Of a stretch of DNA of 64,000 bases, positions 47,913 through 63,000 are shown in pieces. This DNA is from Ceratodon purpureus. Its lineage: Eukaryota > Streptophyta > Bryopsida > Pseudoditrichales > Ditrichaceae. The stretch lies in assembly GCA_014871385.1 (NCBI GenBank), contig CM026429.1:6669080-6733079 (forward strand), written 5' to 3'. Numbering within the stretch: the stretch's first letter is position 1; each line of letters starts with the position of its first letter. Both the position numbers and the translations under genes were made by a program. Under the pieces are notes generated by a model. It did not search any database. It was given only the letters and a program-made list of their open reading frames with translations, and had not been told where the DNA came from.

Positions 47913-49535
47913 TTAACGCTTCTTGTTTTTGTTGTGTGTGAAATTTGTGCCGCCTATGTCACTGTTTAAGAATCTTATTTTCTTCTTCGGTTTGGAACAT
48001 TCACTAACAATAGCGTCGTTCGTAATTTCTGTATATTCTAAACCAAATAATGTTAAATATACAAAAATGAATTCATCACTGGTTGAAACAAATCTATTTG
48101 TGATGAACACTTGTTTGGTGATTCAAATTGTGTCTTTTCATTATCTAGTTTTCAAATCAATTTTATAAAGTTGTGTTTGACTTTGCTACTAGTGTAATTT
48201 TGTGATTTCAGATAATCACTTCACATCTAGATAGGGCATAAACATACCTTCAATTTTGACAATTCCAAAACTCCTTAGCTGCTTTTCAGAAAACTGTCCT
48301 CTACAATCCTGCTTTGCGCAACTACCATCGATCTGAGCTTGAATGTCGATGCACCATGGATGGTAAGCACATATTAAGTAGGGAGCCACAATGACGTTCA
48401 TGTGTGGAAATTCGGCATTGCACAATGCACATATATTGATTGTGATCAGATTATTGCTTTGGCTTGATAATTATTCTTGAACATGTTGACTCGGGCGTAG
48501 GTTCATGGAAAATCGAACCCTATCTTCCATCTTCTTGAGTACGCCTTTCAATCGATCCATATCTCCTTCAATGGTCACCATTACAGACTGCAAACGATCT
48601 AGCTCATTCAGGGCTTCAAGAATCTCACCCTTTGTATTGACTAGGGCTATCTCCTTGCGCTTGATTCTGTACCTCAGCTTAATGATCCGCTTCTCCGCCT
48701 TCTCCATCCTTTCACTGATCTTGTTCGAAATATTCTCGCTATAGCTACCCATGGCTAACTTTTCCTTGCATTTGGTTAAAATCTCCTCTGCCTCCTGCAC
48801 TGATCTTTGAGCTTCGACAATCTCTCCAGTAGTTCTCCTCTTTCGGCTCCCTCACACGGATTTGTTGGTGATGCCATTCGGGAACTAATGAACACATATA
48901 TGTTTCCATAATCGGCGTTTGCTTTGCAGTAAGCCACTTCAAAATCCGCGATCTCTCCCTCGAGTTTTGACTTAGCCAGTTCGTAGTAGGACAGTTTGAG
49001 CGAATTTGCTCCAACATACTTTATCACACTTTCGCTCTTTTTCTCTAAGTTTTTGCTCATTCTCCATCTCTCCGAAGCATACTGGGCCCAATTCATTGGG
49101 TACCCATGGCAAGCCTCTAACAGTATAGCTCAAGCAAAACTCGCGGAGATACACTCATTTTTTGGCATCTCCGTGTCTCACTACACTGATAAATAGCAGG
49201 ATACAATTCCTCTACACGTACCCTTACTCTATCTGACTTAGCTCCTGGATAATAATATCCTTTCAACCTCTATCTCTCACGGAACATTCTGTGCAACTCT
49301 TCATTTTGCTCGTGGTTGCAATCAGGCTAGAAGGATCCAGCCCCCAGTTGGTCAATGACACCTCCAATGCAAACCACAGCTCCATCCATCTCTCCACATT
49401 ACCCCTCTCAATTGCTAACACTATGTAGATGTACCTGGCTATCCTCAAAAACAGAATTCGAAGGAAATGTGTATTGTATTCTCTAACTGCCACACTCTGT
49501 TTTTCAGGACAAATGAGTTGCGTGCGCCTGGTCAT
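47913..49535 (-). pseudogene. Decayed coiled-coil / zinc-finger gene carried in the insertion
   Basis: Read on the minus strand: a frame at 49535-49263 (ERGNVERWMELWFALEVSL), a coiled coil at 49096-48785 (NWAQYASERWRMSKNLEKK, LAKSKLEGEIADFEVAY), a one-base frame shift near 48790, then more heptad-rich coiled coil (KISERMEKAEKRIIKLRYRI) to a TAA at 48473-48471. The same frame continues past that stop into a cysteine cluster ICALCNAEF...YHPWC...GSCAKQDCRGQF, ends GAAG/GTATGT, and can splice to a last exon (about 48031-47913) with a nuclear-localisation-like KPKKKIRF and stop. One shift plus one in-frame stop argue for decay. The family resembles plant coiled-coil proteins with a C-terminal HPWC zinc finger; function unknown. 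Confidence 0.5.
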
Positions 49536-49744
49536 GTTTGGTAAGTGGATATGGCTAACATTGAACTTTCTTAATTATTATCAATCATCACTCATTGTAT
49601 AATCTCCAGCATTCGTTATATTAACCTAAATTGGCCATCAAGTTGATTGAATTTGACACGTTGGTGTACGTGTCATCATTTCATTTGGAGTATCCTTTGA
49701 TAGTTTTCAATTTGTTCATTAGTCATGCATGATTTCATCCTCAT

Positions 49745-49834
49745 ATATAGAACGAAACTGTCTTACTAAATAAAATAATTCATCCGCTCATGGCTCACGT
49801 GCTCATGGCTCTATGCTCATGCTCTAGCATTCCC
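49745..49834 (-). repeat. Right terminal inverted repeat of the large insertion
   Basis: Clustered GCTCATG words and TCTTACTAAATAAAATAATT, matching the left terminus in inverse orientation. Confidence 0.6.
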
Positions 49835-49844
49835 CAACCACCAG
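49835..49844. repeat. Target-site duplication, right copy
   Basis: CAACCACCAG, identical to the left copy at 32837-32846. Confidence 0.7.
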
Positions 49845-51081
49845 GAGCGGAAACCTTTTGCGTGCAAAATTCAATACTCACAATGTTATAATTTCTCTTT
49901 AAACGAGTGTTAAGGATGCAATGAAGAAATATGATTTGATGCAACGAAAGAAACCTCAATAGCTTTTCAAGTTGTGAATGTCAAGCTGTAAGAGAATTGT
50001 GAATTAGGCGGTCCCCCGTCTTCAGTAAGAAATTGAATTGCTCTCCTAGGATAGTTTGATACGTTGAATTGCAAATTTTAGATTTGAACCTTCAAATATG
50101 TAATACCCTACATATTTAATGTGTTCATCAAGTTTCAAATCATGTAACTTACATCACTCTCAGATCTAGATTGTTCGACTGCTATGCTCGAAAAACAAAT
50201 GCACTAGACGATTACAATCGAGCTAGGAAGGAGAGGTTGTATGGAGGATAAGTTGTGTTGGTTTAAGTTCATGTACCCTTGGGATCCCCTCAATGGACTA
50301 AGAAAGTTTCACTCTGCATACCAACTTTTGCTTTTACTGTCTAAAATGTTAGCTAGGCCCAAATGGAGACTCCATCGCTTGGAGGATTCAAACTATCTAC
50401 AATCACATCTCTTCCCTCACCATTGACATCGACGTCGACGTACCCATCCATTCCCCACTGCAACCGAACAACCAAAAGAAACACACCCACGCCACTCCTA
50501 AAACTACCACTAATCAAGCATAACATATCAATACGACCAATCCATTCATCGTATCATGCATCCATTCGACATCCACCCATCCCGATCCCCCTTCCATCTC
50601 AACACATGGCACCCGAATGCACACCATCATCGCTGCTACCGCCTCACGTCCTGCCATCTCACGACGCAACCGACCCACTCGCCTGCCACCATTCCCAATC
50701 CATCAAACCATGCCACACGCCCCCCCATCACTCCTCGACATCACTCCACATACACCCCAATCCCCCGACGCCCAACGTCGAATCACAATCGGACCGGAGC
50801 CCTTCCCTTCCAATGCTCAATGTAGCCCCGCCTCAACAAATCGCTACGCCCATCACCATCGATGGCACGGACTAAATGTTCCTCCCTCCCACAACCCACA
50901 GCCTACCAGGAGTTCGCTACCCATGACAAATCGTCACCAATCAACAGACGGAACCGCCAGCCAAGGAAAAAAATAAAGAAAACTAACTATCAACACTTTG
51001 ATTCATAAATATTCTGAAAGAATTGGAGCCCATCGTCGATGGCCTGTGTGTCAACCCCTACTGCCTACCGCCTACGCACTA
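49845..51081. other. 3' side of the KDM5 gene and compositional boundary
   Basis: 49845-50380 is ordinary AT-rich DNA. From about 50390 the plus strand becomes A+C-rich and almost free of G and T runs, the same skew as the KDM5 introns, so 50390-51081 is probably its 3' UTR or last transcribed part. No separate gene seen. Confidence 0.5.
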
Positions 51082-54000
51082 CTATCGCGACCGCATCAGC
51101 AGCACGTAATTCTCGAACCCGCTGTGCCGACCTGCGGTGCGGCGGCAGGGGCGACCACTTGTCGGCGTCTCCGCCTCGCTGCTGCTGCTGCTCGTCTGCT
51201 CGTTGCTCGTCAGCACGTGGCTCTGCTGCCACTTCGACCGCACTACCGATTTCGTCTTCGCGCGGCTGCTCCTCTTTCCCCGCAGCCCGGCTGCCACCAC
51301 CTCCACCTCCTTTGGGGCATCCGGCGTTACCGGCGCCGGTGGTGCCTCCGACGAACACTCCTTCCCTCTGCACATCCCACTCATCCACGCCGTCAACAAT
51401 CGTTCCCCTCCACGCAACTCTCACAACAACCCCGATCCCCATACACTCACCATCCTCTACCACAACTCTACCCCTACTCTACAACGTCATGCTCCCCACA
51501 AAGCCACCACGCTGTCCACCAACACCTCACGTACCCTGTCTTCCTCTCGTCACAGGCCGCTCCCACATCCCTCCCGGGCTCCCGCACCCCGACGTCTTGC
51601 GCTTGTTCGCAGTCCGGGCACACAAACTCCGCACCGTCCTGTTGTCCCGGCCAACCGCCTCCGCTCCTCTCCGACTCCGGCTCCGCCAGACCCAGACAGC
51701 TGTAGTGGTACCACTCGCTGCAATGGTCGCAAGCTATCATCGCCTCATCCTGGTCGTACGGCTTCCGACACACACAGTACAGCTCGCTCCGTGCCCTCAA
51801 TCCCTCCTGCCACACCCAATCAAAACACACACCCATCACCACCGCATCCCCCTCAACTCCCACTCTCCACCCTACTCCCGACACCACGTCCCCATTGCCC
51901 CCTCCCATCACCAACACTCCACCTCACAGACTGCGTCTCACCAATGCAGGCAACCCATCACATGCACAGCGCTGCCCATACCACAACACACCGTGCCGCC
52001 CCATCTGGCCCCTAAATGGACCTCCCATCTACAAACAGCCCTCTATCCACCGCAACGCCAATCCTCGCTGCCACACCAGGCCCCACAACTCACCATCAGT
52101 TCATCTGGCACCGACACTGCTAACCGCTCGCCTTCTTCCATCAGACCAGCCACGTCCTCCAACGATGCTCTGCCCCTGTCTCCTATCACCTGCAAAACGC
52201 AACATGCTTCAATGCTCCCATCGCCCCATCGCCAATGTCAACCATACTCCACCCCACCCCCCACCGCCCGGAAGCACTCCACAAACCCCACCACCCGCTC
52301 ACACATCCGCGCACTCACGCACCTGGTTCGTACAGTTCATCCAATGCACAGCCCGAGCTTCCGCCACCTTCAGGTCCCGTAGTACACAGTCTTCGTCCGT
52401 CACCGACACTGCTGCTGCCTGCCCACACCCGTCCCCAAAAAACCACTCACTTCCCACATCTCATCCACCACCTCCACACCACCCTCACCACCACCGCACT
52501 GCCACATCATATGCATGCCATCCACACCACCCATCACCATCCCCCAACATCCACACGCCCTCTACGCACCTCTTTGATGCTCTTCGATACGTATCGTAGG
52601 GACGGCTTCACCGCGCCGTCCAGCAAAATCATCGCGCGGTTCCGCCACGCATTCGCCCTGATCGCCAGCTTCACCCTGTAGCTCGAATCCTCCTGCACCT
52701 CCATGCCTTCCACAGCCTGCACACTCCCACCAATCGCTCATCCTCGTGCACGTATCCACCGCACTCACCCACCGTCACTCCCCCACCACCCCAAACAACC
52801 ACTCCATCGCGCCCACCGTCACTACCAACCGGCTCCCCACACGCAACACCACAACCAAACCTCTTCCAACCATGCGTTCCCACAATCTCCGGACTCCCTC
52901 TACAGATGCCATCCACGCAATCACGCGCTCAACCAACCTCCCCACTACACCCTCTCCACCACCAGCCCCCCCACCCCCCACCACGACTCTCAAGTAAACG
53001 CATCAACAAAACCCCAACCCACCTTCAATGCCCGCAACAGCGAGCACACGTCCACCACCGTCCGGTGCGACCGCAGCACCAGCGCCGGCTCCAGGATATC
53101 CCTCAACAGATGCCGCCAGTCCTCCAGCCGAGACATCAGAGCTTCCATGATCATCACCTCCTCCATCCTGCACATACACACCACCGTGTCACTGTCCGCC
53201 ACTGCACACATCCCCCACCATCATCCACACACCATCACTCCCTGCATCCGGCCTCCACTTTCCGACCAACCCACCTGCAAGCAATCGACCGTGCAGACTT
53301 CAGGAACTCCACGATCACCGCCGACGAAGGCCTCCGGGTCACGTGCACCTGCACCACTCGCACACACCATGTCAAACCACTACCCACCAACACCTCCACA
53401 CTGCCCCTCTCACTCCTCTGCCTCAACAGCTTCCCCACACCTCCATGTAAAACCTCCAACCACATCACCACGTACCTCGCTGTACGCGTCCTCGTGGAGG
53501 AACAACACGCCACTTGACAGGGCGCTGCAATATGGGCAAATGTACTGCTTCTGAACCCTCGTCTGGAACGGTAACAGCCCCAGACACGTCGGATGGTACC
53601 TGCATGCCCACCAACCATCAACTCAAACCACCCACATAACAGCCCCCGATCCACTGCTAACACCCCACCACGCACGGAACATGGCCCCTCCCCAACATAG
53701 CGAACCTCACATAGCCCCTCCAAACAACCACATCCCGGCGACTACTCGGGACTCCCAACTACCTCCACCGCCGACTCCATAACGCTCCGCTTCACCGCTC
53801 TCCTCATCCCATCACAGACCGCTACACACCTCTATCCGCCTTTCCCACATACCATGCCACCTCCCTCCCACTTCACACCAACACACGTACCAGTCGTCGC
53901 ACGTGTCGCAGTGCAGCATGCTCGCATCCGCCTTGTGAAGCATCTCGCCGCACACGCAGTTCAACTCCTCCCCCTCCACCCTCTGCAGGGCCCGTACCAC

Positions 54001-57000
54001 CGACAGGTGCATCTGCGCCAACCATCGCCGTCACTTATCTCCCGCTCACCACACCACAACACAACACTGCCAACACAACACGCATGACCCAAAACCAGAC
54101 CAACCCACCACATCCACCCCAACCATCCATGTCCGAACCCCTCACCCGTGACAGCATGTCCTTCAGCGGCATCGACGGATCCGCGTTCGGAGCAGCGATG
54201 GCATCCCGACACCGGGACAACCACATATCCACATCCGACACGATTGCAGAAATCTGTCGCTTCTCATCACTCTCCACCCAGCTCGCCGCACTATCCTCCT
54301 GCGCATCCCACCCACATCTCAGATATCCAATCGCACAAATTCGCACCTCCTGGCCATCTCCCCTCACACTCTCACCACCACCACGTATCTCCCACCACCC
54401 ATATCAACCTCCCCACAACCACAACCACACCGCCAACCCAACACTCCACATCACACGCCCGCTACCTGAAGACTCAGCAGTTCCTGCCTCGTCAAACACC
54501 CCCGGTTCGTGATCAGCGCCTGGTGGACCTGGTTCTGCCACAGGCTACACCCCACACCCCACAGCACCTCATCAGAACGCAGAAAGCACAAAAGTCTGTG
54601 CGATTGTACACAAAGTATATTACATACACCATCGCAGCATATCATATATATCCAATCGATCGAATCTCGTCCTAACCAGAATACCCCGTCCATCAACCAC
54701 CACATGCATCACCACACAACCATCTGCTCCCCTCACCCTGCCATGCTCAACCATCATACTCTCGTGCATTCCTGCACCAAACGGACTCATCCCAATCACA
54801 ACAACTCCAACCGCACGCCAAACCTAACCCGTTATTACACCTCGCAAACATTCCACCCACACCCCGACTCAACACACAGCGCGGCCACACAACATCGACA
54901 CATCACTACATCCGCCTCATGCAACCACATTCCTCATCGTGCCAGCACACAAGCTGCACCTACCTGTGAAAACTCAGGGCATCCTGGATGTACCCCTCCT
55001 CGTTAGCCACCGAGATCATCAGACTCTGCACACCAAACCACCCTTCCAACTCAGTACCTCCCACGCACAAACCTCCCGTTCCACTCCAACCAGGCTCATG
55101 CCTGCCAATCCCGCCCACACCACCGCTCCTACGATCAATGTCGCCACCACTACATCCGGCGGAACATGCAGCCCATTCACGTGACATCGGCCTCACCCCT
55201 TCATCATCCTCCACATACATACATGACCAAAACCTCCCATGCCACTCCAACTACTCCTCATGCGACTCCGCACCGCAACGCACACCGCATCGTACCTTCG
55301 CCTCCCTCAGCAACTGCTCCAGCTGCTGTCTCGAGCACGACTTCGCCTTCCCGTATGACGGTACCACCATCTCCACCACCTGCTTCCACGATTCCGCCCT
55401 CCCGATTGCTTGCCGCACCACAACCCAAGCCCGGGTCCGAGGGCACAAACTCGAACCCTCCTTCAGCAACGCCTTCGCCACCTGCCACCCCAACCCAACC
55501 GATTCACCATCACCCCACGGCACACCCAACCGACAACGCCACACCAGGCCACCACCATCCGCACCGACACCAATCACAACACGCTCAAAAACACACACCG
55601 CGGACCCCTATCATCTCATACATTCCCCACGACCAACCCTCTCCACGAACATCACCTCCAACACCGGACGCCTCTCCAGCACATGCATCGCCCTCATGCT
55701 CCACGCGATCACGTTCGACAGGCTCTCCAGCTCCGACATCCCCGCCAGATCCAACCCCAACTCCACCCCCTCCTCCACCGCACCCTGCACCTTCGCCATC
55801 TGCTCCTCCAACCCACGCACCACCGCCCGCCGACCCTCGCCATCCCACATCTCACGTGAATCCGACCCTCCCGAATACTCCAGCGCCGCCCCGACACTCG
55901 CCGTCACCGCACCCACCCTCGACACCCAACCTTCGGCGTCCGCCAAGTATGTCGCCAGCAGCCTGCTCTCCTCCACATTCAGCCGCAGTTTCTCCGCTTC
56001 CGCGACCAAAACCTACAACACTCACCACCCCCACCTCCCGTCAGCGCCGTACGCCCTCGTCACACATGCCACTCCAAACCAAACCCTCGCAACCTCCCCT
56101 ACCAACACCACCTCTACCCCCCTTCGCATCACATTCCACACCTGCAGACCCGAAAGCGCCAGTCGACTCCCCGAACCCTCCTTGCCATCTCGTCTCCTAC
56201 TCATGTACGCTTCGGCTCGCTCCTTCCAACGACTCGCCACGCCGAACAACTCCTTCAACGCACCCAAACCTTCCAGACGAACCTTGATGCTCCCCGCACA
56301 ACTGCGCACCCCCCATATCACATCCCAACATTGGTCAATCAATCGCTCTCATTCCACCCAACCACCCCCCTACTTCTGCCAACAATCCACCAAACCGGTA
56401 TTCCTCCTCGACCCCTCCACCACAAAAACAATCCACCCATGTCGGACGGGAATGCCAACCCAGCTGTGCCCCAAACACCCCGTATCCTCCACACCACATG
56501 CAAACGTGGAAAACAACACGCACCCCAGGAGCTCCTCCACGTTCGCATAACTGTCGCCCTCCTTCAATGCATGCGCTGCCTTGCTCTCCCACGACACAGC
56601 ACTGTCTGCCAACTCCTGCATCTCCAAGACCAGCTTCTCGTCACGCAACTCCAGCCTGCACTCCCACGTATCAACTCACATCAATCCAATCACTGCCCGC
56701 CACATCCACTATCCCGACCACTCCACCCTCCACCAAAACTGCCCCACCCCTTCATACCATCCCACCCATCCACAAACAACCAGCACATGCCACAAAACCC
56801 AGATCACAACACAACCCAGCCATCACCGCCATTCCAAACACCCAGTCCCAGCTTCATACCTCGACGCTTCGTCCAGCAGCTCTCCCAGCTTCCTTGTGCT
56901 TGGCACCTCTCCCAGCACCTGTACAGGGTACTACACCGTCAAACGACCGCCCACACGCACGATCACACATCACACCCAGCTCCACCCTCAGCATCGCAAA

Positions 57001-60000
57001 ACCGACCATCATCAAACTCAACCCAAGCCGCGCGCTCCTTACCCACTCCACCACATCCCCATCCTCACCTTCCAACTCCTCAACCACCATCCCAAAAAAT
57101 CCACCACCTCACTGTACCTTAGACGCAGAACCCAGCCATTCCACTTTCTTCAGTGCGCTCTCAACAGCCTTCACGTCCGCCGCTGCACCAACATCACACC
57201 CCCACACCGACGTCACACTGCGGCACTACGCAACACAACCTCACCACTGTTCCGAGCACGGAATCTACCACACATAACCGGCCGCCTCCCGTCCTCTCAC
57301 AATCTCCCACACTCTCAAACCAAGTGTACCCACATCTGCGCAGCTCCGAGACCCTTCCAGGCCCATTCCACAAAACCCCACAACCATCCTGTCGCCATCC
57401 GTCTCAATCCAAAACCATCACCACACCGACACTTACATTCTACGCACAGCTTCGACGTCGACGTAAGCAGGTCCCTCAGCAGGGCCACCGACGTCTCATA
57501 CTCGTACAGATGGACCATCCCCAACGTCGTCCGCACCCGTACGGCCCACGCCCGCCCATCGGCCACACCCTGCTCCAACTCCGCCAATCCTGCCACCTGC
57601 ACTGGCAGGTCCTGGACTTCCTCCAGCACCCTCTCCAGCTCCTGCAACATCCACAGCACCACCACACACTCACCACCCCACCCACTGCCACTTCCCGCCA
57701 AACCATGCTACTTCACCACCCACGCATCTGCGACTCAATCACCAAACCGCAAAAGCCTCCCCCCGCAACCCCAACCAACCACACGTACCTCCAGCGCCAA
57801 CTTCGACCCCAGCGTCGCAGACACTTTCTGCTCCAGAGCCCCCGCCCTCAGAATCACCAGGTCCAAAATCTCCCTGTCCTCGGCTCTTACCGGCAGCGTC
57901 GAGCTCTGCGCCACAAACCCACCACGTTCAGCATACCCAGCGCACAATCACCCCCACATTCAAACTCTGCTCTCCTACACCGCCTCTACCCGGCCTAAAT
58001 CCCTCCCACCAACACCGCGCCAACCACACCCTACGCACCTGCTCCTGCAGGGATGCCAGCTCCTCCACACTCGCCAGCTTGCGGCTCCGCAGCGCCTTGA
58101 TTGGTGGCAGCAGCTTCCGAACTCTCTCCGACCACGCCTGCCACTCCACCACCCACCCGTCAGCCACATTACATCACGACACTCTCCATAAACCTCCCAA
58201 CCCCGACCGCCACCCGCAAAACACCCCGGCCACGCAATGCTCACCACCACCGCAACACCGTACTCACCCAAACCACCTCCTCAACTACGAAACAATCAAA
58301 ACCACCAGGTCCCGGTAACAACCCACACACCTCTGCAGACTTCACCAGCTCCTCCAACCTCGACAGCTCCTCAAAACCCACACAAAACCTCCGAGCCTCC
58401 TCGATCAACGCCTCCAAGCTCGCCCTCTGCAACGGACATCCCTCACACACTCAGAAACCTCACCAACCTCGATCACCTCACCTCCACCCAAAAACAACTC
58501 GCCCACGACCATCATCATCGTCACCAACCACGCGCAATTGCCCCTACCTGCACCAAAGGCTCCGTCAACCTGAAATCCGTGATCTTCTCTCGCATCAACT
58601 TTGCACTCTCCAACACCACCTGCCACCACCACCACCACCACCACAACATATCATCAACATCACTATCATCACCATATCAACACCGCAACTCCGCCTCCCA
58701 CAACACCGTGCCCCCAACCCACACTCCCCTCCTTCCACTACCTTCAGATGTGCCAGATGGGGCTCCGCGCACGGCACTGGCTCCGCGCCTACCAACCGCT
58801 CCACCACGCCGAAACCCACTTTCGGGACCCTCCTCTCCCGGATCGACGTGCTGCATCTCGCCACTTCGTCCGCCCATCTCCGAGCCGATGCCAACTTCCT
58901 CTCCACCACCCGGACCTGCATCCATCGGCCACACCTCCAACACCTCACAACTCCGCGCTACACTTCCAACCCACGCACATCATCACATGCAACTTCAAAA
59001 CAAACCACATCACTGCAACCTATACCACTGCTCCACAACCACCCTCCCGCCCCGCCCTACACCAGCAACCAACCACTCAAACGCCCTCCGACAACCTCAC
59101 AGCAACCCACCGAATCCATCTCGTGCCCACCCCACAGGAACTGCTCCGCATCCTCCAGCACGCTCTCCAAAAACTCGTATGTCGCTGTCGTATGGGACGC
59201 CCTCTCGACCCTCTCCACCCATCTCTCCGCCAGCTCCGTATGCCTCACCATCCGCCCCATCACCTGCCAACACCAAAACCGTACATCAGCTGCAATCACC
59301 CACGTGCGTGCTTCGCGGAAGCAGACACCGTCACTCACAACCGCCCCCAACACGTTGCAGCGCCATCCCCACATGCGCCCCCTACACTGCACAATCCCCC
59401 GCAACGGGCTACACTGCACCGATAGGCTCCCCAGACGTCCTCATCGACATTGTGGACTGTAAAAGCCTCAACAAAACCACGTACCCACACATTCCCACAC
59501 CTCCAACAGCTCACGCAAATCCTAACAGCGCACTCCCCCCGAGCCCCCTCCGATCTAACACCTCCCATCAAACCGCTCACCGCTACCAACCACACGCTAC
59601 CGTACCAACATGTTGCGGAACCAAGAAAAACCGACCAAACCTTTTTAGACACGGACTGGTTAAGGGAAGGAGCGCCACGACGCAGACTGCGTTTGGTAGC
59701 CTCCGACTCCGCAGCAAGATCTCCAACCTTAGATTCTCCCTCCGCAACCTCCTTCTCCTTCTCCCTCCCCTCGAACACATGCACCAGGTCCTCCAGCTCC
59801 GCCAGAGAATACCGATACAACAGCCGCTGCTGCTCCACCGGACACTCGCACAGCTGCCGAGCGTGCTGCAATCCCACAACCCCCCACACTCAGTCACCGC
59901 ACCATCCATCCTCACACCATCACAAACCACTCACACATCGCCCCGACCCGGCTACCAACCAAACCAACGCCACCACTTCTGCCAGCTCCCAACGCCTACA

Positions 60001-63000
60001 ACAAATCCACGCAACAACACCCACCCCTCGCCAACAACACAGCATGCTACCCACCTGCAAGCACACGGCCTTCGAAGGCCGACAGCTGCACACCACAGCC
60101 GATAGATGCAGGTAATACCGACAGATGATGCACATTGGATCCTGCCAACCCGCCAAACGCCACACCCAACCAAGTCAATCCAAGTCACCACGCCTTCACC
60201 ACAAACCTCTCCATCCTCACCAGCCACTGCAATTACCAACACGACTGCATCCCGCGCACCCCCTGCCTCATTCCCACCAACCAACACACACTCCTCACCG
60301 ACACCAACCTCATCACACATGCCTCCACGACGCCAAACCATCGTCGCATCGCCCTTTCCCCATCATAACCAAAGAATATCTCATTCAATCTCCGATGACC
60401 AACCGCACGTGCTCTAACGAACAGAACCCCTCTCCACATCCTCCACCTCACAAACCATCCACTCCACTCACACATGACCTCGTCTCATCACCGTTGCCGT
60501 TACACCCCACCACCTCACCCGCCTGACCGGCCCCAAAAAACCGCACTAACAACCTCACCATGTCTGTGCCATGCCGTCTCCCAAACACCCACTCACCTCC
60601 TCTGTGCTGATGTGGTTCTCGCATTCACGGGGCTTCATCCGACTGCTCTTCGCCACGCCACTCGCCCACAGTTGCTCCCGCTGTGCGCGCTCCTTCTTCA
60701 CTATCCCCACCAGCTCCTTCACCACAAACGGCTTCGACACTGCGCTCACCTTGTTCTGCATCACCACACCACCACATCAACCTCCTGTCCAGGCTTCTGC
60801 ATGCCGCCCATTCCCTACACGACCCCCTACGACCTACCCCACACCCCTCCACCCACACCACCAATGCCCACCCATCCATCACCAGACCAGCTACCACTGC
60901 ATGCGCACCTTTGCCACCACGCACAGCAACTCGTCCTGGGAAAGCACCGCTGCCTTGTGGTAGAATCGATACCGCTCCACAGCAAACGAACCGAACGCCA
61001 GCCAATCCGCTGGAGCGAAGTTCACAGCCTCTGCACAGTTGAAACCTGCACCCCACAGCCACCCCATCTCAGCCACCATCCTGAACCGCATCGTTTCCAA
61101 CCCCCCCACCCACACCGCCACATGCACACACATCACCGTGCCCATGCACCGGATAAACAAACACCAAGCTCACCGTGGTTGAAGCCCCCGTGGTACGATC
61201 TCGGGAATGTGATCACAAAGTTCCCGGCCTCCTGCCAACACAAAAAACAATGCCCTCTCGTCAGCATCCTCCGATCCCGAACGATGACTGCATACAGACC
61301 ATTCCCCGGACCCATGCCTCCCACCACATCCTCACCACCACTCATCCAATCTACTCTCCACACATCCGCCCCCGACCACGACCACGTAAACGCCTACGCC
61401 TAAAACCACACACACACGCCCACCCACATCCCCACGGCATCGCCATTCCACCCCACCAACACATCCGCTGCACATCACTCACGCCTCCTCACCTGTGTCG
61501 TCGTGCACACTGGCACGCCGCTGTCCCGCAGCACCGTTGGGTTCAGCATCGTCACCAACTGGAACAGCAAGTCCGGTTGTGCCTCGAACAGGTCCGGGAA
61601 CGACTTCTGCATCACCTGCCATCCCAAACCCGACACCACCACCGTCAGCAACCCAGCCCCCTTCCGACGAACATCGCCCACCCCATCCCCCACCACCAAA
61701 ACGCTCGGACCCTCACTCACCTCCTCAAACTCACTCGCGGCGCTGCCAGGAACGCTGTACCATGTCTTCGGCGCGCCCCTGTTGCATCCATCCACACACA
61801 CACACGTCACTCCAAACATTCCATCCAACCAAACCATGCCCCCACGCCACCAACCATCAACCACACACACATGCACGATCTCCACACACAACAGTCCTCC
61901 CAAAGGCTCGACCTCGCCATGCACATGCATGCGCTGTGTCCAGTCAAACCCAGCATCACACAATCCGACGTACAACCCCTACACATGTGCACTCCACCCG
62001 CAAGGGGGGTGCAACCTCGTCCCCGCCGACGCTACAGGTCACTGCCCTCAAATCATCATCCTCCACCCCGCCGTATCCGACCACACGCCATGGACAAACA
62101 CATGCAAGCCCGCAAACCCACGGACGACCGACATGCGACACCGCAAACCACACATCGCCCCCACGCACCTGTGCAAGTAGTTGATCGAATAGAAGCAGTG
62201 GTCCTCGTAGTGCCAGCAGAACGACGAAAACAGCATCCCCATGTACAGCCACGGCACGATCACGCCCGGGATGTCGTCCTGCACCATCCGCAGCATCGAC
62301 TCCTCCAGCTTCGGAAAATTGTTCAGGTTCCACGGATCCCGCACGTACTTCCCCCATTCCTCCGCCTCCACACCCCGCGGCACCTCGTCCTTCTCCCGGG
62401 GAAACCCGCTCCCGTAATGGCCCGTGTCTATGTCGCTCCCATACAGCACCTCCACCGGGTCCGTCGCCCTCTCCACTATCCGCCAGAAATCCCTCTCCAC
62501 GTCGCAGTTGCTCGGAGGGCTGATCCGCGACGCGAACCACTTCCGCCTGAACCGCTCCGCGAACCGCTGGAACGACTCGTACGAGTGGTCCCTCCCCTGC
62601 GCGAACCCGAAGCTCTCGTTCTCCGACGCCAGGCACTCCAGGCAGTACCAGTTCCCGTGCGGTATCGCCGACAGCGGCGGCGACAGGCAGTACAGATGCC
62701 ACCCTCGGTTGCATCGGTCGCACAGCAGCATCGACTTCTCGTGCGCCCCGCTGTGGCACTGCTCGCATATCTGGTCCGCCCTCTGCTCCTCCATCGCCGC
62801 GCCCGCGCTCTCCACCACCACCCCCTCGCCCATGCCCCTCCGCTTCTTCCCGGCCTGCGCCTCCTCCTGCTCCTCCTCCTCCCCCGCCCTCTTCCGCCCC
62901 GCGCGCTTCGCCTTCATCCCCTGCCCCTTGCTCATCCGCAGCAGCTTGCCAGCGCTCACATTGGCCTGGTGCACCTCGTACCCGAACAGGTGAGCCTCGT

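Noticed and set aside
50363-62184. Very long plus-strand open frames, up to 622 codons, rich in Pro, His, Thr and Ser
   Set aside because: They are the antisense of the KDM5 gene. The A+C-rich strand has few stop codons, so long frames arise by composition; none has domain content.
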